Below, in pieces: positions 1-6,316 of a stretch of 9,277 bases of DNA (the stretch's first letter is position 1; the number at the start of each line of letters is the position of its first letter). This DNA is from Desulfobacteraceae bacterium. GTDB lineage: Bacteria > Desulfobacterota > DSM-4660 > Desulfatiglandales > Desulfatiglandaceae. A program made the translations under genes and the position numbers. Where the stretch lies: assembly GCA_030611815.1 (NCBI GenBank), contig JAUWPC010000127.1, positions 1 to 9,277 on the forward strand, given 5' to 3'. The notes under the pieces were generated by a model, which was not told the DNA's origin, searched no databases, and saw only the letters and a program-made list of their open reading frames with translations.

Positions 1-776
1 AGAAAAAGGAAACCGACCGGCAGGAGGAATGTCATAAATACCCTAAGATATGAAATGCCATGCATTTCACGAAGTCCTATCACCTGAATGATGAGCTGCC
101 AGATCCCCCCTATCCAGCTCCCGGCAATAGGTATCAGATCCACCACCTGGGCAGCCTGCGAATAGGCGACCACCCTGAAAGTAGCCTCGAACCTATTCTT
201 CCCACCCCCTACAATAAGAAGCAACAGGTGCAGGATACCGCTGTAGATAAACATACTGAGTGTCACGCAGATAGGAACGGCCACTACCATAACCAGAAAG
301 ATCAGGCCCACAGTCAAACGGCCAAAGATTGCCTCACCAAAGGGAAACAGGCCGCCGGACATCATTAACACAGGCCAAAAAATCGCGAACATATTTCCCA
401 CAGCGCCAACTAATAGACCGAAGGCCAACGGCTCTCTGATCCCACCGTTAAAGGTCAATTCCCTGAAAAAGGTGGTGGGAGAAAAAAGCGCCTCTTTAAG
501 GGTACCATAAATCCCCTTTGCAAAGCCTGTTTCAGAACGATTTTCCCACGGGGCTCCATTCCTAACTGGTTCTTCCCCAGATTCCTGGCCTGCTTCATGC
601 AGACCTCTGTTTAAACCATTCTTTTCAGCAAATGGACGGATCTCCTTGTCTAAAGGAGAGATTTCAAACTTCTGGTTGCAGCGGGGACAGATGGCCCATT
701 TCGCGCTAACAGGTATCTTTTTTTCAGGAATTTTCTTTGAGAAATGGCAGAAGGGACAGACTATTTCCGTAGTCAC
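1..776 (-). CDS. Zinc-ribbon plus Yip1-like multi-pass membrane protein (3' end outside window)
   Basis: An open frame of 258 codons runs leftward from a GTG start at 776 and leaves the window without a stop. The start is well fixed. A stop codon (785-783) lies in frame just upstream, and AGAGGTG at 790-784 sits 7 nt before the GTG. Residues 7-33 hold two Cys pairs, CPFC (7-10) and CPRC (30-33), a zinc-ribbon pattern of the MJ0042 type. A polar, low-complexity linker follows at about 40-90. From about 95 the protein looks like a Yip1-type membrane domain: a segment resembling the family's start (LFSPTTFFREL, 97-107) and hydrophobic stretches at about 117-140, 152-190 and 212-235, with another beginning near 245. 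Bacterial proteins of this kind have no settled function. The 4-Cys small gene lies 64 nt upstream on the same strand, so the two may be cotranscribed. The domain call is from pattern only. Confidence 0.85.
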   Translation of the reverse strand, partial: MTTEIVCPFCHFSKKIPEKKIPVSAKWAICPRCNQKFEISPLDKEIRPFAEKNGLNRGLHEAGQESGEEPVRNGAPWENRSETGFAKGIYGTLKEALFSPTTFFRELTFNGGIREPLAFGLLVGAVGNMFAIFWPVLMMSGGLFPFGEAIFGRLTVGLIFLVMVVAVPICVTLSMFIYSGILHLLLLIVGGGKNRFEATFRVVAYSQAAQVVDLIPIAGSWIGGIWQLIIQVIGLREMHGISYLRVFMTFLLPVGFLF

Positions 777-783
777 TTTTTTT

Positions 784-790
784 CACCTCT
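784..790 (-). promoter_or_regulatory. Ribosome binding site that fixes the GTG start of the Yip1-like gene
   Basis: AGAGGTG on the minus strand is followed by seven A residues and then GTG. An in-frame TGA overlaps the site, which excludes any longer protein. Confidence 0.7.
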
Positions 791-806
791 GTGTAGTTTA
801 GGGTCG

Positions 807-853
807 CGGCAAAAAATAAGTACACAAGCAAGATGTGCAATTATTTTTTGCCG
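807..853. repeat. 13-bp perfect inverted repeat (hairpin) between the two minus-strand genes
   Basis: CGGCAAAAAATAA at 807-819 is exactly complementary to TTATTTTTTGCCG at 841-853. Inside the 21-nt loop, CACA (823-826) can pair with TGTG (834-837), which would lengthen the hairpin. The right arm contains the last codons and the TAA stop of the 4-Cys gene. Because each arm carries a run of six A or T next to a GC clamp, the structure could act as a weak terminator or attenuator for leftward transcripts. It is not a classical GC-stem plus U-tract terminator. Confidence 0.6.
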
Positions 854-1107
854 AGGCCCTTATTAAGCCTGCTAAGTTCTTTTTTTTCAGACCACCGCCT
901 GAGTTTACCTAAAAAGCCGTTAGCAGGAGAACGGTCAAGAACCTCGCTCCTGAGCTGAAAGCCTTCCTCGGTTTTTAGCGCGGCCTGCAGGCAGGGCTTC
1001 TTGTCAGCACATTCAAAACATGCGGGCACTATTTCTCTCAATCCTTCCTTTCCCACGGGAAAGACCCTGTCTAAAATGCCGAAACAATCTTTTTGAGAGT
1101 TTGTCAT
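841..1107 (-). CDS. Small four-cysteine protein, function unknown
   Basis: This is an 88-residue soluble protein with no signal peptide or membrane segment. Its N-terminal half has four cysteines, C8, C30, C33 and C39 (CxxC followed by five residues and C), in the setting DRVFPVGKEGLRE. That looks like a conserved family I have met as hypothetical proteins in delta-proteobacteria; this is memory, not a search. The Cys spacing would suit a zinc or iron-sulfur site. The C-terminal half is basic and polar and looks less constrained. No strong Shine-Dalgarno lies before ATG 1107; the nearest, GAGG, is about 14 nt away. The frame stays open upstream for about 13 codons, so a non-ATG start further up (or the CTG directly before the ATG) is possible. 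It is transcribed away from the phosphatase gene and lies upstream of the Yip1-like gene. Confidence 0.7.
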   Translation of the reverse strand: MTNSQKDCFGILDRVFPVGKEGLREIVPACFECADKKPCLQAALKTEEGFQLRSEVLDRSPANGFLGKLRRWSEKKELSRLNKGLGKK

Positions 1108-1129
1108 CAGGTAGTTGTAGGCCTCAAAT

Positions 1130-1142
1130 TTGTTGACAACAA
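1130..1142. repeat. Palindrome overlapping the -35 box, possible operator
   Basis: TTGTTG-A-CAACAA is a perfect 6-bp inverted repeat around one central base, and it covers the TTGACA -35 box of the rightward promoter. A protein bound here would block that promoter. No regulator gene is visible nearby, so operator function is inference. Confidence 0.4.
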
Positions 1143-1161
1143 AATGCCTAATATCTATGAT
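1133..1161 (+). promoter_or_regulatory. Near-consensus sigma-70 promoter for the rightward operon
   Basis: TTGACA (1133-1138) is a perfect -35 box. After a 17-nt spacer comes TATGAT (1156-1161), five of six matches to the -10 consensus. Transcription would start near 1168, giving a leader of about 36 nt to the phosphatase ATG at 1204. This is the strongest promoter visible in the window and may serve the whole plus-strand block from 1204 to 8261, though a read-through of that length is not shown by the sequence. Confidence 0.75.
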
Positions 1162-1174
1162 CTAATATTATGAT
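1148..1174. repeat. Tandem direct repeat spanning the -10 region
   Basis: CTAATATCTATGAT (1148-1161) is followed at once by CTAATATTATGAT (1162-1174), the same word with one base missing. Each copy ends in TATGAT, but only the first is correctly spaced from the -35 box. The second covers the expected transcription start. Confidence 0.7.
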
Positions 1175-1185
1175 AGAATCGTCAA
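1157..1185 (-). promoter_or_regulatory. Possible divergent promoter for the minus-strand genes
   Basis: On the minus strand TTGACG (1185-1180) is followed after 17 nt by GATCAT (1162-1157), which matches the -10 consensus at four of six positions. It would overlap the rightward promoter face to face. The region is AT-rich, so a chance match is quite possible. Confidence 0.3.
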
Positions 1186-1203
1186 CCACTTAACGAGGTC
1201 TGT

Positions 1204-1806
1204 ATGGAAAGAAAGAACAAAGTTTATCTTCTAAGGCATGGTCAGGTAAAGGGCTATGAGAATTTCCCTGCATATGGCCAGACCGATGTGGATTTGACCG
1301 AGATAGGGGTCCTCCAGATGAAACAGATGGCAGAGCGACTTAGTTTGACTGAGCCTAAGGCGATTTACTCGAGCGATCTTAAGCGTTCTGCAACCGGAGC
1401 GCGTTTGATAGCACGCTATCACGATGTGCCTCTTTATTTCTTGCCCGAACTCCGGGAAATGGATTTTGGTGACTGGGAAGGCCTGACCCTGTCAGAGATC
1501 ATACGTAATTTTCCTGAAGAACTGCAGAAACGGGAGAAAGACCTGATTAACTACAAAGCCCCAGGGGGGGGGGAGTCTATTGCTGATCTGTCGGAGAGAA
1601 TCGAAACCGTCTTTGAGCGTATCCGTGCTGAACAAAAGGGCAACGACATTGTCATTGCAGCCCATGCAGGGGTCAACAGGGTTATTCTTTGCAAGGCCCT
1701 CGGTCTGGATCTTGGCAGGATGTACAATATCCACCAGGCTTATGGTTGCCTTAACATCATTGACTATTTTCCTGAATCCACGTTAGTAAGGTTAATCAGC
1801 GGTTAA
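1204..1806 (+). CDS. Histidine phosphatase family protein (phosphoglycerate mutase / alpha-ribazole phosphatase-like)
   Basis: This 200-residue cytoplasmic protein belongs to branch 1 of the histidine phosphatase superfamily. The catalytic motif LRHGQ places the phospho-acceptor at H12, with R11 beside it. R61 (SSDLKRS), E85 (REMDFGDWEG, the usual proton donor) and H154 (AAHAGV) complete the active site, so it should be active. Length and the FGDWEG/AHAGVNR context fit CobC-type alpha-ribazole phosphatases and small GpmB-like phosphatases equally well. Nothing nearby points to cobalamin synthesis, so the substrate is left open. The start is supported by GAGG at 1195-1198, 5 nt from the ATG, and by a strong promoter upstream. 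Oddity: a run of ten G at 1564-1573 encodes the Gly run (121-123) of APGGGES, where many relatives have only two Gly. It is the first gene of the plus-strand block. Confidence 0.88.
   Translation: MERKNKVYLLRHGQVKGYENFPAYGQTDVDLTEIGVLQMKQMAERLSLTEPKAIYSSDLKRSATGARLIARYHDVPLYFLPELREMDFGDWEGLTLSEIIRNFPEELQKREKDLINYKAPGGGESIADLSERIETVFERIRAEQKGNDIVIAAHAGVNRVILCKALGLDLGRMYNIHQAYGCLNIIDYFPESTLVRLISG
1564..1573 (+). repeat. Homopolymer of ten G inside the phosphatase gene
   Basis: Ten consecutive G residues encode Gly-Gly-Gly and the first base of the next Glu codon. The reading frame is intact in this copy. Such tracts are prone to slippage in replication and to sequencing or assembly error. Confidence 0.8.
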
Positions 1807-1898
1807 TAAACAAATGAAATTAAAGGCATAACCGTCGATAATAAGAAAGGAAACTTAATAGGCATGGGGAGAAGGATTATGCCTGGGAAGGTGATTGG
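1807..1898 (+). other. Intergenic leader of the ATPase gene with a distant 8-bp inverted repeat
   Basis: This 92-nt gap holds AGGCATAA (1824-1831) and its complement TTATGCCT (1877-1884), separated by 45 nt, which could fold into a long-range stem close to the ribosome binding site (AGGTG 1889-1893, 5 nt from ATG 1899). A weak promoter-like pair, ATGAAA (1814-1819) and GATAAT (1837-1842) with a 17-nt spacer, is also present. No terminator follows the phosphatase gene, so read-through is likely. Confidence 0.35.
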
Positions 1899-4058
1899 AT
1901 GATTTCTTCAAAGATAGCTTCCAGCATAGAGAAACGGCTGCCAAATCCTAATGGTACCGATACGATCTTGGATAAGGCTACATCATTAAAAGAACTTGGG
2001 CTAACGAAAGAAGCTGTTGCGGAATACGGAAAACTGTTTGCAACCGGGTGCCATCCAGCAAAGATTATCCCCGGACTTGTGGCATGCCTTTCAAAAACGA
2101 ATTCACCTGCCAAAATGATAAGGCGTATAGAAGAGATGACCAAACAATACAAATTGAGCCGTGGAAGACTGGCTCAGCTCAAGTTTTACCTCGGCTTAGA
2201 AATAGAAAAGAAGGGCTATCAAGATCTGGCCCTTGATGTTTATAAAGCCACCGCGGAAATTGATCCTGAAAACAAGCATATCAAACAGAAGATCGACCAG
2301 ATAATTTCAAAATTAACTCCCGCTTCAAGATATGATTACCTCCTTTATAAGGGTTTAGTAACCCCCGAGCAGTTGCAGAAGGCGCTGTCTGCCTCCAAAA
2401 GCACAAAGAAAAGCGTTGAGTTCATCCTCACTCAACAATTCAGATTGAAAAAGGAGGATATCGGGAAGTCGCTTTCGGTTTTTTACGGATGCCCTTTCAA
2501 GGAATTCGATCCCAAGGTGCCGGTTCCCGTTGAACTCATAGGCAACTTGAAGAAACCTTTTTTGCTGCACGATCTCTGGGTGCCGTTGAGCTGGGGGAAG
2601 GATGGTGTAGATATACTTATCGATGACCCATGGGATCTCAGGAAGACGGGACTGATTATGGGGCTCACAAAAACCAAGAAGATAAATATTTGTGTCGGGA
2701 TTAAAGAGGATATACAAAAGTTCATCTCGCTCTTTTTCGAGAAAAAGACGGCAGAAGCCACCCAGGATATGATTGCAGAGTTAGACATGATCCCGGATGT
2801 CTCTTTTGAAGAAGAGGAAGAGGAAGAGATAGGGATGACTGAGGAGATCGACGAGTCTTCAAGTCAGGTGGTAAGGCTTGTGGATCAGGTTATTGTAACT
2901 GCCCTTAGAAAGAACGCATCCGATATACATGTTGAGCCTTCGCCGATTACCAACAAGACCACGATCCGCTTCCGTTTAGATGGAGTGTGTCAGGAGTATA
3001 TGCAGGTTCCCAACTATATGGCGAGAGGTGTTCTCTCGAGGCTCAAGATAATGGCAGGTATAGATATTGCCGAAAGACGTCTTCCTCAGGATGGTAAAAT
3101 CAAGTTCAGGCGCAAAGGGGTACCTCCCCTTGACCTTAGATTGGCAACATTACCCACAGCAGGCGGGCATGAGGATGCAGTGTTGAGGCTCTTGGCTGCG
3201 TCCGGGGCCTTAAAATTAGATGAAATGGGATTGAACGAACGGAATTTGCAGGTCATGAAGAGGATTCTTGTTCAGCCCTATGGACTCATATTGGCTGTGG
3301 GCCCGACAGGGTCAGGGAAGACAACAACCCTGCACGCCGCACTGGGATATATCAACAATCCTGGTGTGAAGATATGGACGGCAGAAGACCCTGTGGAGAT
3401 TACACAGCCCGGACTCAGGCAGGTGGAAGTAAAACCGAAGATAGGTCTTGATTTCGCGAGGATCATGCGTTCCTTTTTGAGGGCCGACCCAGATGTAATC
3501 ATGATAGGGGAGATGCGCGATAATGAGACCGCCTCCATCGGAATAGAGGCATCACTTACCGGTCATCTCGTTTTTTCCACCTTGCACACCAACAGTGCCT
3601 CGGAGACTATAACCAGGCTTTTGGACATGGGACTAAATCCGCTCAATTTTTCAGATGCCCTTTTGGGTGTATTGGCGCAGAGATTGATCAGAAAATTGTG
3701 CTCCAATTGCCGGAAGAAATACCATCCCTCACTGGAAGAGTTTGAAGCCCTTGCCGCCGAATACGGAAAAGAGGTGTTTCAGTCCGCTAACGTTGAATAC
3801 AGCCCAAAACTCGTTCTCTATCGTCGATCGAAATGTGATGCATGTTCAGGAACCGGCTACAAAGGAAGAATGGGAATTTATGAGCTGTTAGAAGGAACTC
3901 CGGTCATTAAAAGACTCATAAAAAAAGAGGCGACCTCAGTTGAGATCTTTTCCCAGGGCGTCGAGGAGGGGATGATGACCTTGAAACAGGACGGTATTAG
4001 TAAGGTTTTTTTAGGATTAACAGATATCAGTGAAGTGCGCAGGGTGTGTATTGATTGA
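1899..4058 (+). CDS. GspE/PilB-type secretion or pilus ATPase with N-terminal TPR-like extension
   Basis: This is a 719-residue cytoplasmic hexameric ATPase of the type II secretion/type IV pilus assembly family. Residues 1-140 are helical and TPR-like (LGLTKEAVAEYGKLFATG, 33-50; GYQDLALDVYKATAEIDPEN, 106-125), not usual for the family. A GspE/MshEN N-domain follows at about 144-282, beginning RYDYLLYKGLVTPEQL. An acidic linker (EEEEEEE, 304-310) leads to the ATPase core. Walker A is GPTGSGKT (468-475), the Asp box AEDPVE (495-500), Walker B DPDVIMIGEMRD (530-541) and the His box GHLVFSTLHT (555-564). All are complete. A zinc-binding set of two CxxC pairs (C601/C604 and C646/C649) is characteristic of GspE and PilB and speaks against a PilT retraction ATPase. 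No pilin, GspF/PilC or secretin gene is in view, so pilus versus secretion role is open. The last codons and stop come from the repeat described downstream. Confidence 0.93.
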   Translation: MISSKIASSIEKRLPNPNGTDTILDKATSLKELGLTKEAVAEYGKLFATGCHPAKIIPGLVACLSKTNSPAKMIRRIEEMTKQYKLSRGRLAQLKFYLGLEIEKKGYQDLALDVYKATAEIDPENKHIKQKIDQIISKLTPASRYDYLLYKGLVTPEQLQKALSASKSTKKSVEFILTQQFRLKKEDIGKSLSVFYGCPFKEFDPKVPVPVELIGNLKKPFLLHDLWVPLSWGKDGVDILIDDPWDLRKTGLIMGLTKTKKINICVGIKEDIQKFISLFFEKKTAEATQDMIAELDMIPDVSFEEEEEEEIGMTEEIDESSSQVVRLVDQVIVTALRKNASDIHVEPSPITNKTTIRFRLDGVCQEYMQVPNYMARGVLSRLKIMAGIDIAERRLPQDGKIKFRRKGVPPLDLRLATLPTAGGHEDAVLRLLAASGALKLDEMGLNERNLQVMKRILVQPYGLILAVGPTGSGKTTTLHAALGYINNPGVKIWTAEDPVEITQPGLRQVEVKPKIGLDFARIMRSFLRADPDVIMIGEMRDNETASIGIEASLTGHLVFSTLHTNSASETITRLLDMGLNPLNFSDALLGVLAQRLIRKLCSNCRKKYHPSLEEFEALAAEYGKEVFQSANVEYSPKLVLYRRSKCDACSGTGYKGRMGIYELLEGTPVIKRLIKKEATSVEIFSQGVEEGMMTLKQDGISKVFLGLTDISEVRRVCID
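2807..2828 (+). repeat. GAA/GAG trinucleotide run encoding a poly-Glu linker
   Basis: Seven consecutive GAA or GAG codons encode the flexible acidic hinge (304-310) between the N-domain and the ATPase core of the GspE-like protein. A length change in units of three would alter the linker without breaking the frame. Confidence 0.6.
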
Positions 4059-4241
4059 TGATTGTTGATTGTCGATTGTCGATTGGAGGGAAACCTCACA
4101 TTACCATCAACCGGGAGCTACGCACGACAGTTAGAAGTTCACTTAATTCAGAAATAACAATCGCATGCATTTTTGTCGATAGATTTTGTATTGCTGCCAC
4201 AATCAGAATTGCTGAAATCATCAATCGTCAATCATCAATCC
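4053..4241. repeat. Non-coding stretch bounded by inverted GATTGATGATTG-type repeats
   Basis: The left end (4053-4086) is a chain of GATTGAT/GATTGTT/GATTGTC units. The right end (4217-4241) is a chain of ATCATCA/ATCGTCA units in the opposite sense. The best match is perfect over 12 bp: 4053-4064 against 4229-4240. About 150 bp between the ends have no convincing coding capacity. The layout resembles a miniature inverted-repeat element or a decayed insertion. The left end overlaps the end of the ATPase gene and supplies its final Ile-Asp-stop; the right end lies 15 nt before the REC-PAS start. No target-site duplication or transposase is visible. Confidence 0.55.
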
Positions 4242-4256
4242 AGTGGGGTGGTAGAG

Positions 4257-5048
4257 ATGTCAAAACGAGCCTTGGTAGTGGACAATGATTTCTTTTTTGT
4301 GGAATTCCTTACAGAGTTCCTCGAAAAGAGGGGATACGAGGTTATAAAAGCCTATGATGGGAAGGAGGGTATGTCAAAATTTGAGTATGGACCCTTTGAT
4401 ATCCTCTTTGCTGATTTAATAATGCCCAAAATAGATGGAGCGCAGTTAATCAAAATGGCCCGCCAGAAATTCTCCGACTCCCCTTTCCCGATTATAGTTA
4501 TATCAGGGACAATGATGGAGCAGGAGGAGGAGGTTGTTAATATTGAGGCTGATTACTGCTTGGCAAAAGGGCCTCTGGAACAGATGGAAGACCATCTCAA
4601 TGCACTAATGGACCGGATTGAAAAGCAGGGCATCTCTCCCGTGGAAGACAAGAGCATCATTGAGCCCGGCATCCTATATCCCAGGCAGGCTACGGCGGAA
4701 TTGCTCGAGAAGCTGAACTTCCAGAAGGCGATCACCGAAAGCATCGGGTTGGGCATAGTGGTGGTTGATAAGGACGCAAGGATTATGAGTGCGAATTCGC
4801 AGGCCCTTGAGATCGCAAACAAGGCCCTTGAAAATATTCTAAATGAACCTGTTACATCTCTGCTCCCACAAAAAGGAAGATCTCCGCTGGTTGATGCACT
4901 AAAAGATGTTGCCCGGAATCCGGGGCTGAGAAAAATCAACTTTAACGTAACTGCCAAGTCTCAAAAAATACGATTAGCGGTGTCACTTCTAAGAATTAGG
5001 GGAGATATTGTTGGCTGGGTCATTGCCATGGAGGAGATAGATCAGTGA
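4257..5048 (+). CDS. Response regulator: receiver (REC) domain fused to a PAS domain
   Basis: This is a 263-residue cytoplasmic protein. ATG 4257 was chosen rather than ATG 4173, because the 28 extra residues would be translated repeat DNA (IVNHQSS) and the GGGGTGG-containing stretch precedes 4257. REC spans about 4-120: acidic site D9 and D11 with N10 between, phospho-acceptor D53 (FADLIMPKIDG), S83 in VISG and K104. The conserved KP is KGP here, a one-residue insertion. A PAS-like domain follows at about 155-262 (AITESIGLGIVVVDKDARIMSANSQALE). There is no DNA-binding, GGDEF, EAL or kinase domain, so output is presumably by protein contact. The stop overlaps the MCP start by 4 nt, which suggests coupled translation. 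It is the only receiver in the window and the likely phosphoryl target of the CheA downstream; that pairing is inference. Confidence 0.88.
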   Translation: MSKRALVVDNDFFFVEFLTEFLEKRGYEVIKAYDGKEGMSKFEYGPFDILFADLIMPKIDGAQLIKMARQKFSDSPFPIIVISGTMMEQEEEVVNIEADYCLAKGPLEQMEDHLNALMDRIEKQGISPVEDKSIIEPGILYPRQATAELLEKLNFQKAITESIGLGIVVVDKDARIMSANSQALEIANKALENILNEPVTSLLPQKGRSPLVDALKDVARNPGLRKINFNVTAKSQKIRLAVSLLRIRGDIVGWVIAMEEIDQ

Positions 5049-6310
5049 AAAGAACGAACATAAAAAACAAACTCATCCTAAGCTTTTTAGGATTGCTCTT
5101 GATTGTCATGGTCGTTGTGGGGATAGCCAACCAGATAACAAATAATGTTGATTTCATTGCTGCTCAAGCAATTTCTGCCGCGTTGGCCTTAGCCGCTGCA
5201 ATTATTTTTGGCGGCATTTTTTCCAGATCCATTGTGAGGAGGTTAAACAGCCTGAGTAGTGTTGCAAAGGAGATCAGTCGTGGTGATCTTTCAAAGGAGA
5301 TACCTTTTTTATCTCAGGACGAAATCCGTGACCTTGAGGAAGCCTTTGCCATGATGGTAAATGATCTTCGGGATATAATTTCGGAGATAAAGAGTGTTTC
5401 TTCACGGATAGAAGAGACCGGCCGAGACCTCAGTGGTCTGATAGACAAGGTCCTGGCCAACAGCCAGGAAATTGATAAATCCGCCCTGGCAATCGCCAAA
5501 GGTTCAGAAGGACAGACCCTTATTGTTCAGAAGACATTCCTTGTTATAGATAAGAGCTTAGAAGAGATGGATGAGGCAGCCAGGCAGTCAGCCCAAACGG
5601 TTTCTAAGGCTAATGATGCGTTGGTCAAGACCGAAGCAGGCGGGGCCAATGCCCGCGAGACCCTGAGCTACTTGGAGGATGTCCTCAAACAAATGGTCGA
5701 GAACGCAGAACCGATATACCGGTTGTCAAACAAGGTGGAAAAAATAAAGATGGTAATGAGGGTCATGGAGGAACTTTCCCAAAAGACCGACCTCCTTTCT
5801 CTCAACGCCTCCATTGAGGCCACGAGGGCTGGGGAAATGGGAAAAGGATTTGCCCTTGTGGCCAACGAAATAAGGAGCATGGCAGAGAACTCTAAACAGT
5901 CTTCACAGGAGATAAGGAGCATTGTGGATGATATCTTTGAAGACAATAAGGCCGCTCTAACGTCCCTGAGAAAGAGTGAAGACCATATTGCCAAAGGGCG
6001 TGAAATCATTCACGGCATCGTGGACACATTTGGCGAGATGCTTTCCGGGGTTAAGGATATCTCCACTGAGGCAAAAAAAGTGGAAGATGTGACGAGGAAG
6101 CAGGGAAAAGAGATGAGGGGTTTGCTTAGCCAGTTCCAGGAACTTTCGCGGCTTGCCCATGAGAACTTTGTGTCGACACAGAAGACTACCATTGGAACGA
6201 AGAATCAAAAAGAGGAGATAAGGGAGATCGTCACCGTTGTGAAGTCATTGAATGCCCTGTCAGAGAAGATGATGGAGACCCAGCGGCGATTCAGGCTTCG
6301 TAGGGATTAA
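5045..6310 (+). CDS. Methyl-accepting chemotaxis protein with no periplasmic sensor domain
   Basis: This 421-residue inner-membrane chemoreceptor starts at GTG 5045, inside the stop of the previous gene, with GGAGGAG at 5030-5036, 8 nt upstream. Two membrane helices (about 10-28 and 38-59) are separated by only about ten residues (NQITNNVDF), so there is no ligand-binding domain outside the cell. A HAMP domain follows at about 60-115. A long coiled-coil signalling domain carries the hairpin tip at 244-280 (QKTDLLSLNASIEATRAGE, then GKGFALVANEIRSMA). This tip binds CheA and CheW and is well conserved, with SLNASIEAT in place of the usual ALNAAIEAA. No CheR/CheB-tethering pentapeptide is present at the C-terminus. 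Together with the adjacent CheW and CheA this should form a signalling array. Its input must come from the membrane, the HAMP region or a partner protein. Confidence 0.93.
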   Translation: MKRTNIKNKLILSFLGLLLIVMVVVGIANQITNNVDFIAAQAISAALALAAAIIFGGIFSRSIVRRLNSLSSVAKEISRGDLSKEIPFLSQDEIRDLEEAFAMMVNDLRDIISEIKSVSSRIEETGRDLSGLIDKVLANSQEIDKSALAIAKGSEGQTLIVQKTFLVIDKSLEEMDEAARQSAQTVSKANDALVKTEAGGANARETLSYLEDVLKQMVENAEPIYRLSNKVEKIKMVMRVMEELSQKTDLLSLNASIEATRAGEMGKGFALVANEIRSMAENSKQSSQEIRSIVDDIFEDNKAALTSLRKSEDHIAKGREIIHGIVDTFGEMLSGVKDISTEAKKVEDVTRKQGKEMRGLLSQFQELSRLAHENFVSTQKTTIGTKNQKEEIREIVTVVKSLNALSEKMMETQRRFRLRRD

Positions 6311-6316
6311 GAAGAT

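Noticed and set aside
60..368. 102-codon plus-strand open frame
   Set aside because: It is antisense to the Yip1-like gene, has no ribosome binding site, and its translation is low-complexity and His/Gln-rich.
1814..1842. Promoter-like ATGAAA-17-GATAAT pair before the ATPase gene
   Set aside because: The match is weak in AT-rich DNA and the upstream gene has no terminator, so an independent promoter is not needed; it is only mentioned in the intergenic entry.
4173..4256. Upstream ATG giving the REC-PAS protein 28 more residues
   Set aside because: The extra residues are translated repeat DNA (IVNHQSS), and the receiver domain begins normally at ATG 4257.
4055..4288. 77-codon open frame across the inverted-repeat element
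   Set aside because: It consists of translated repeat units and unrelated intergenic DNA, and overlaps the REC-PAS start out of frame.
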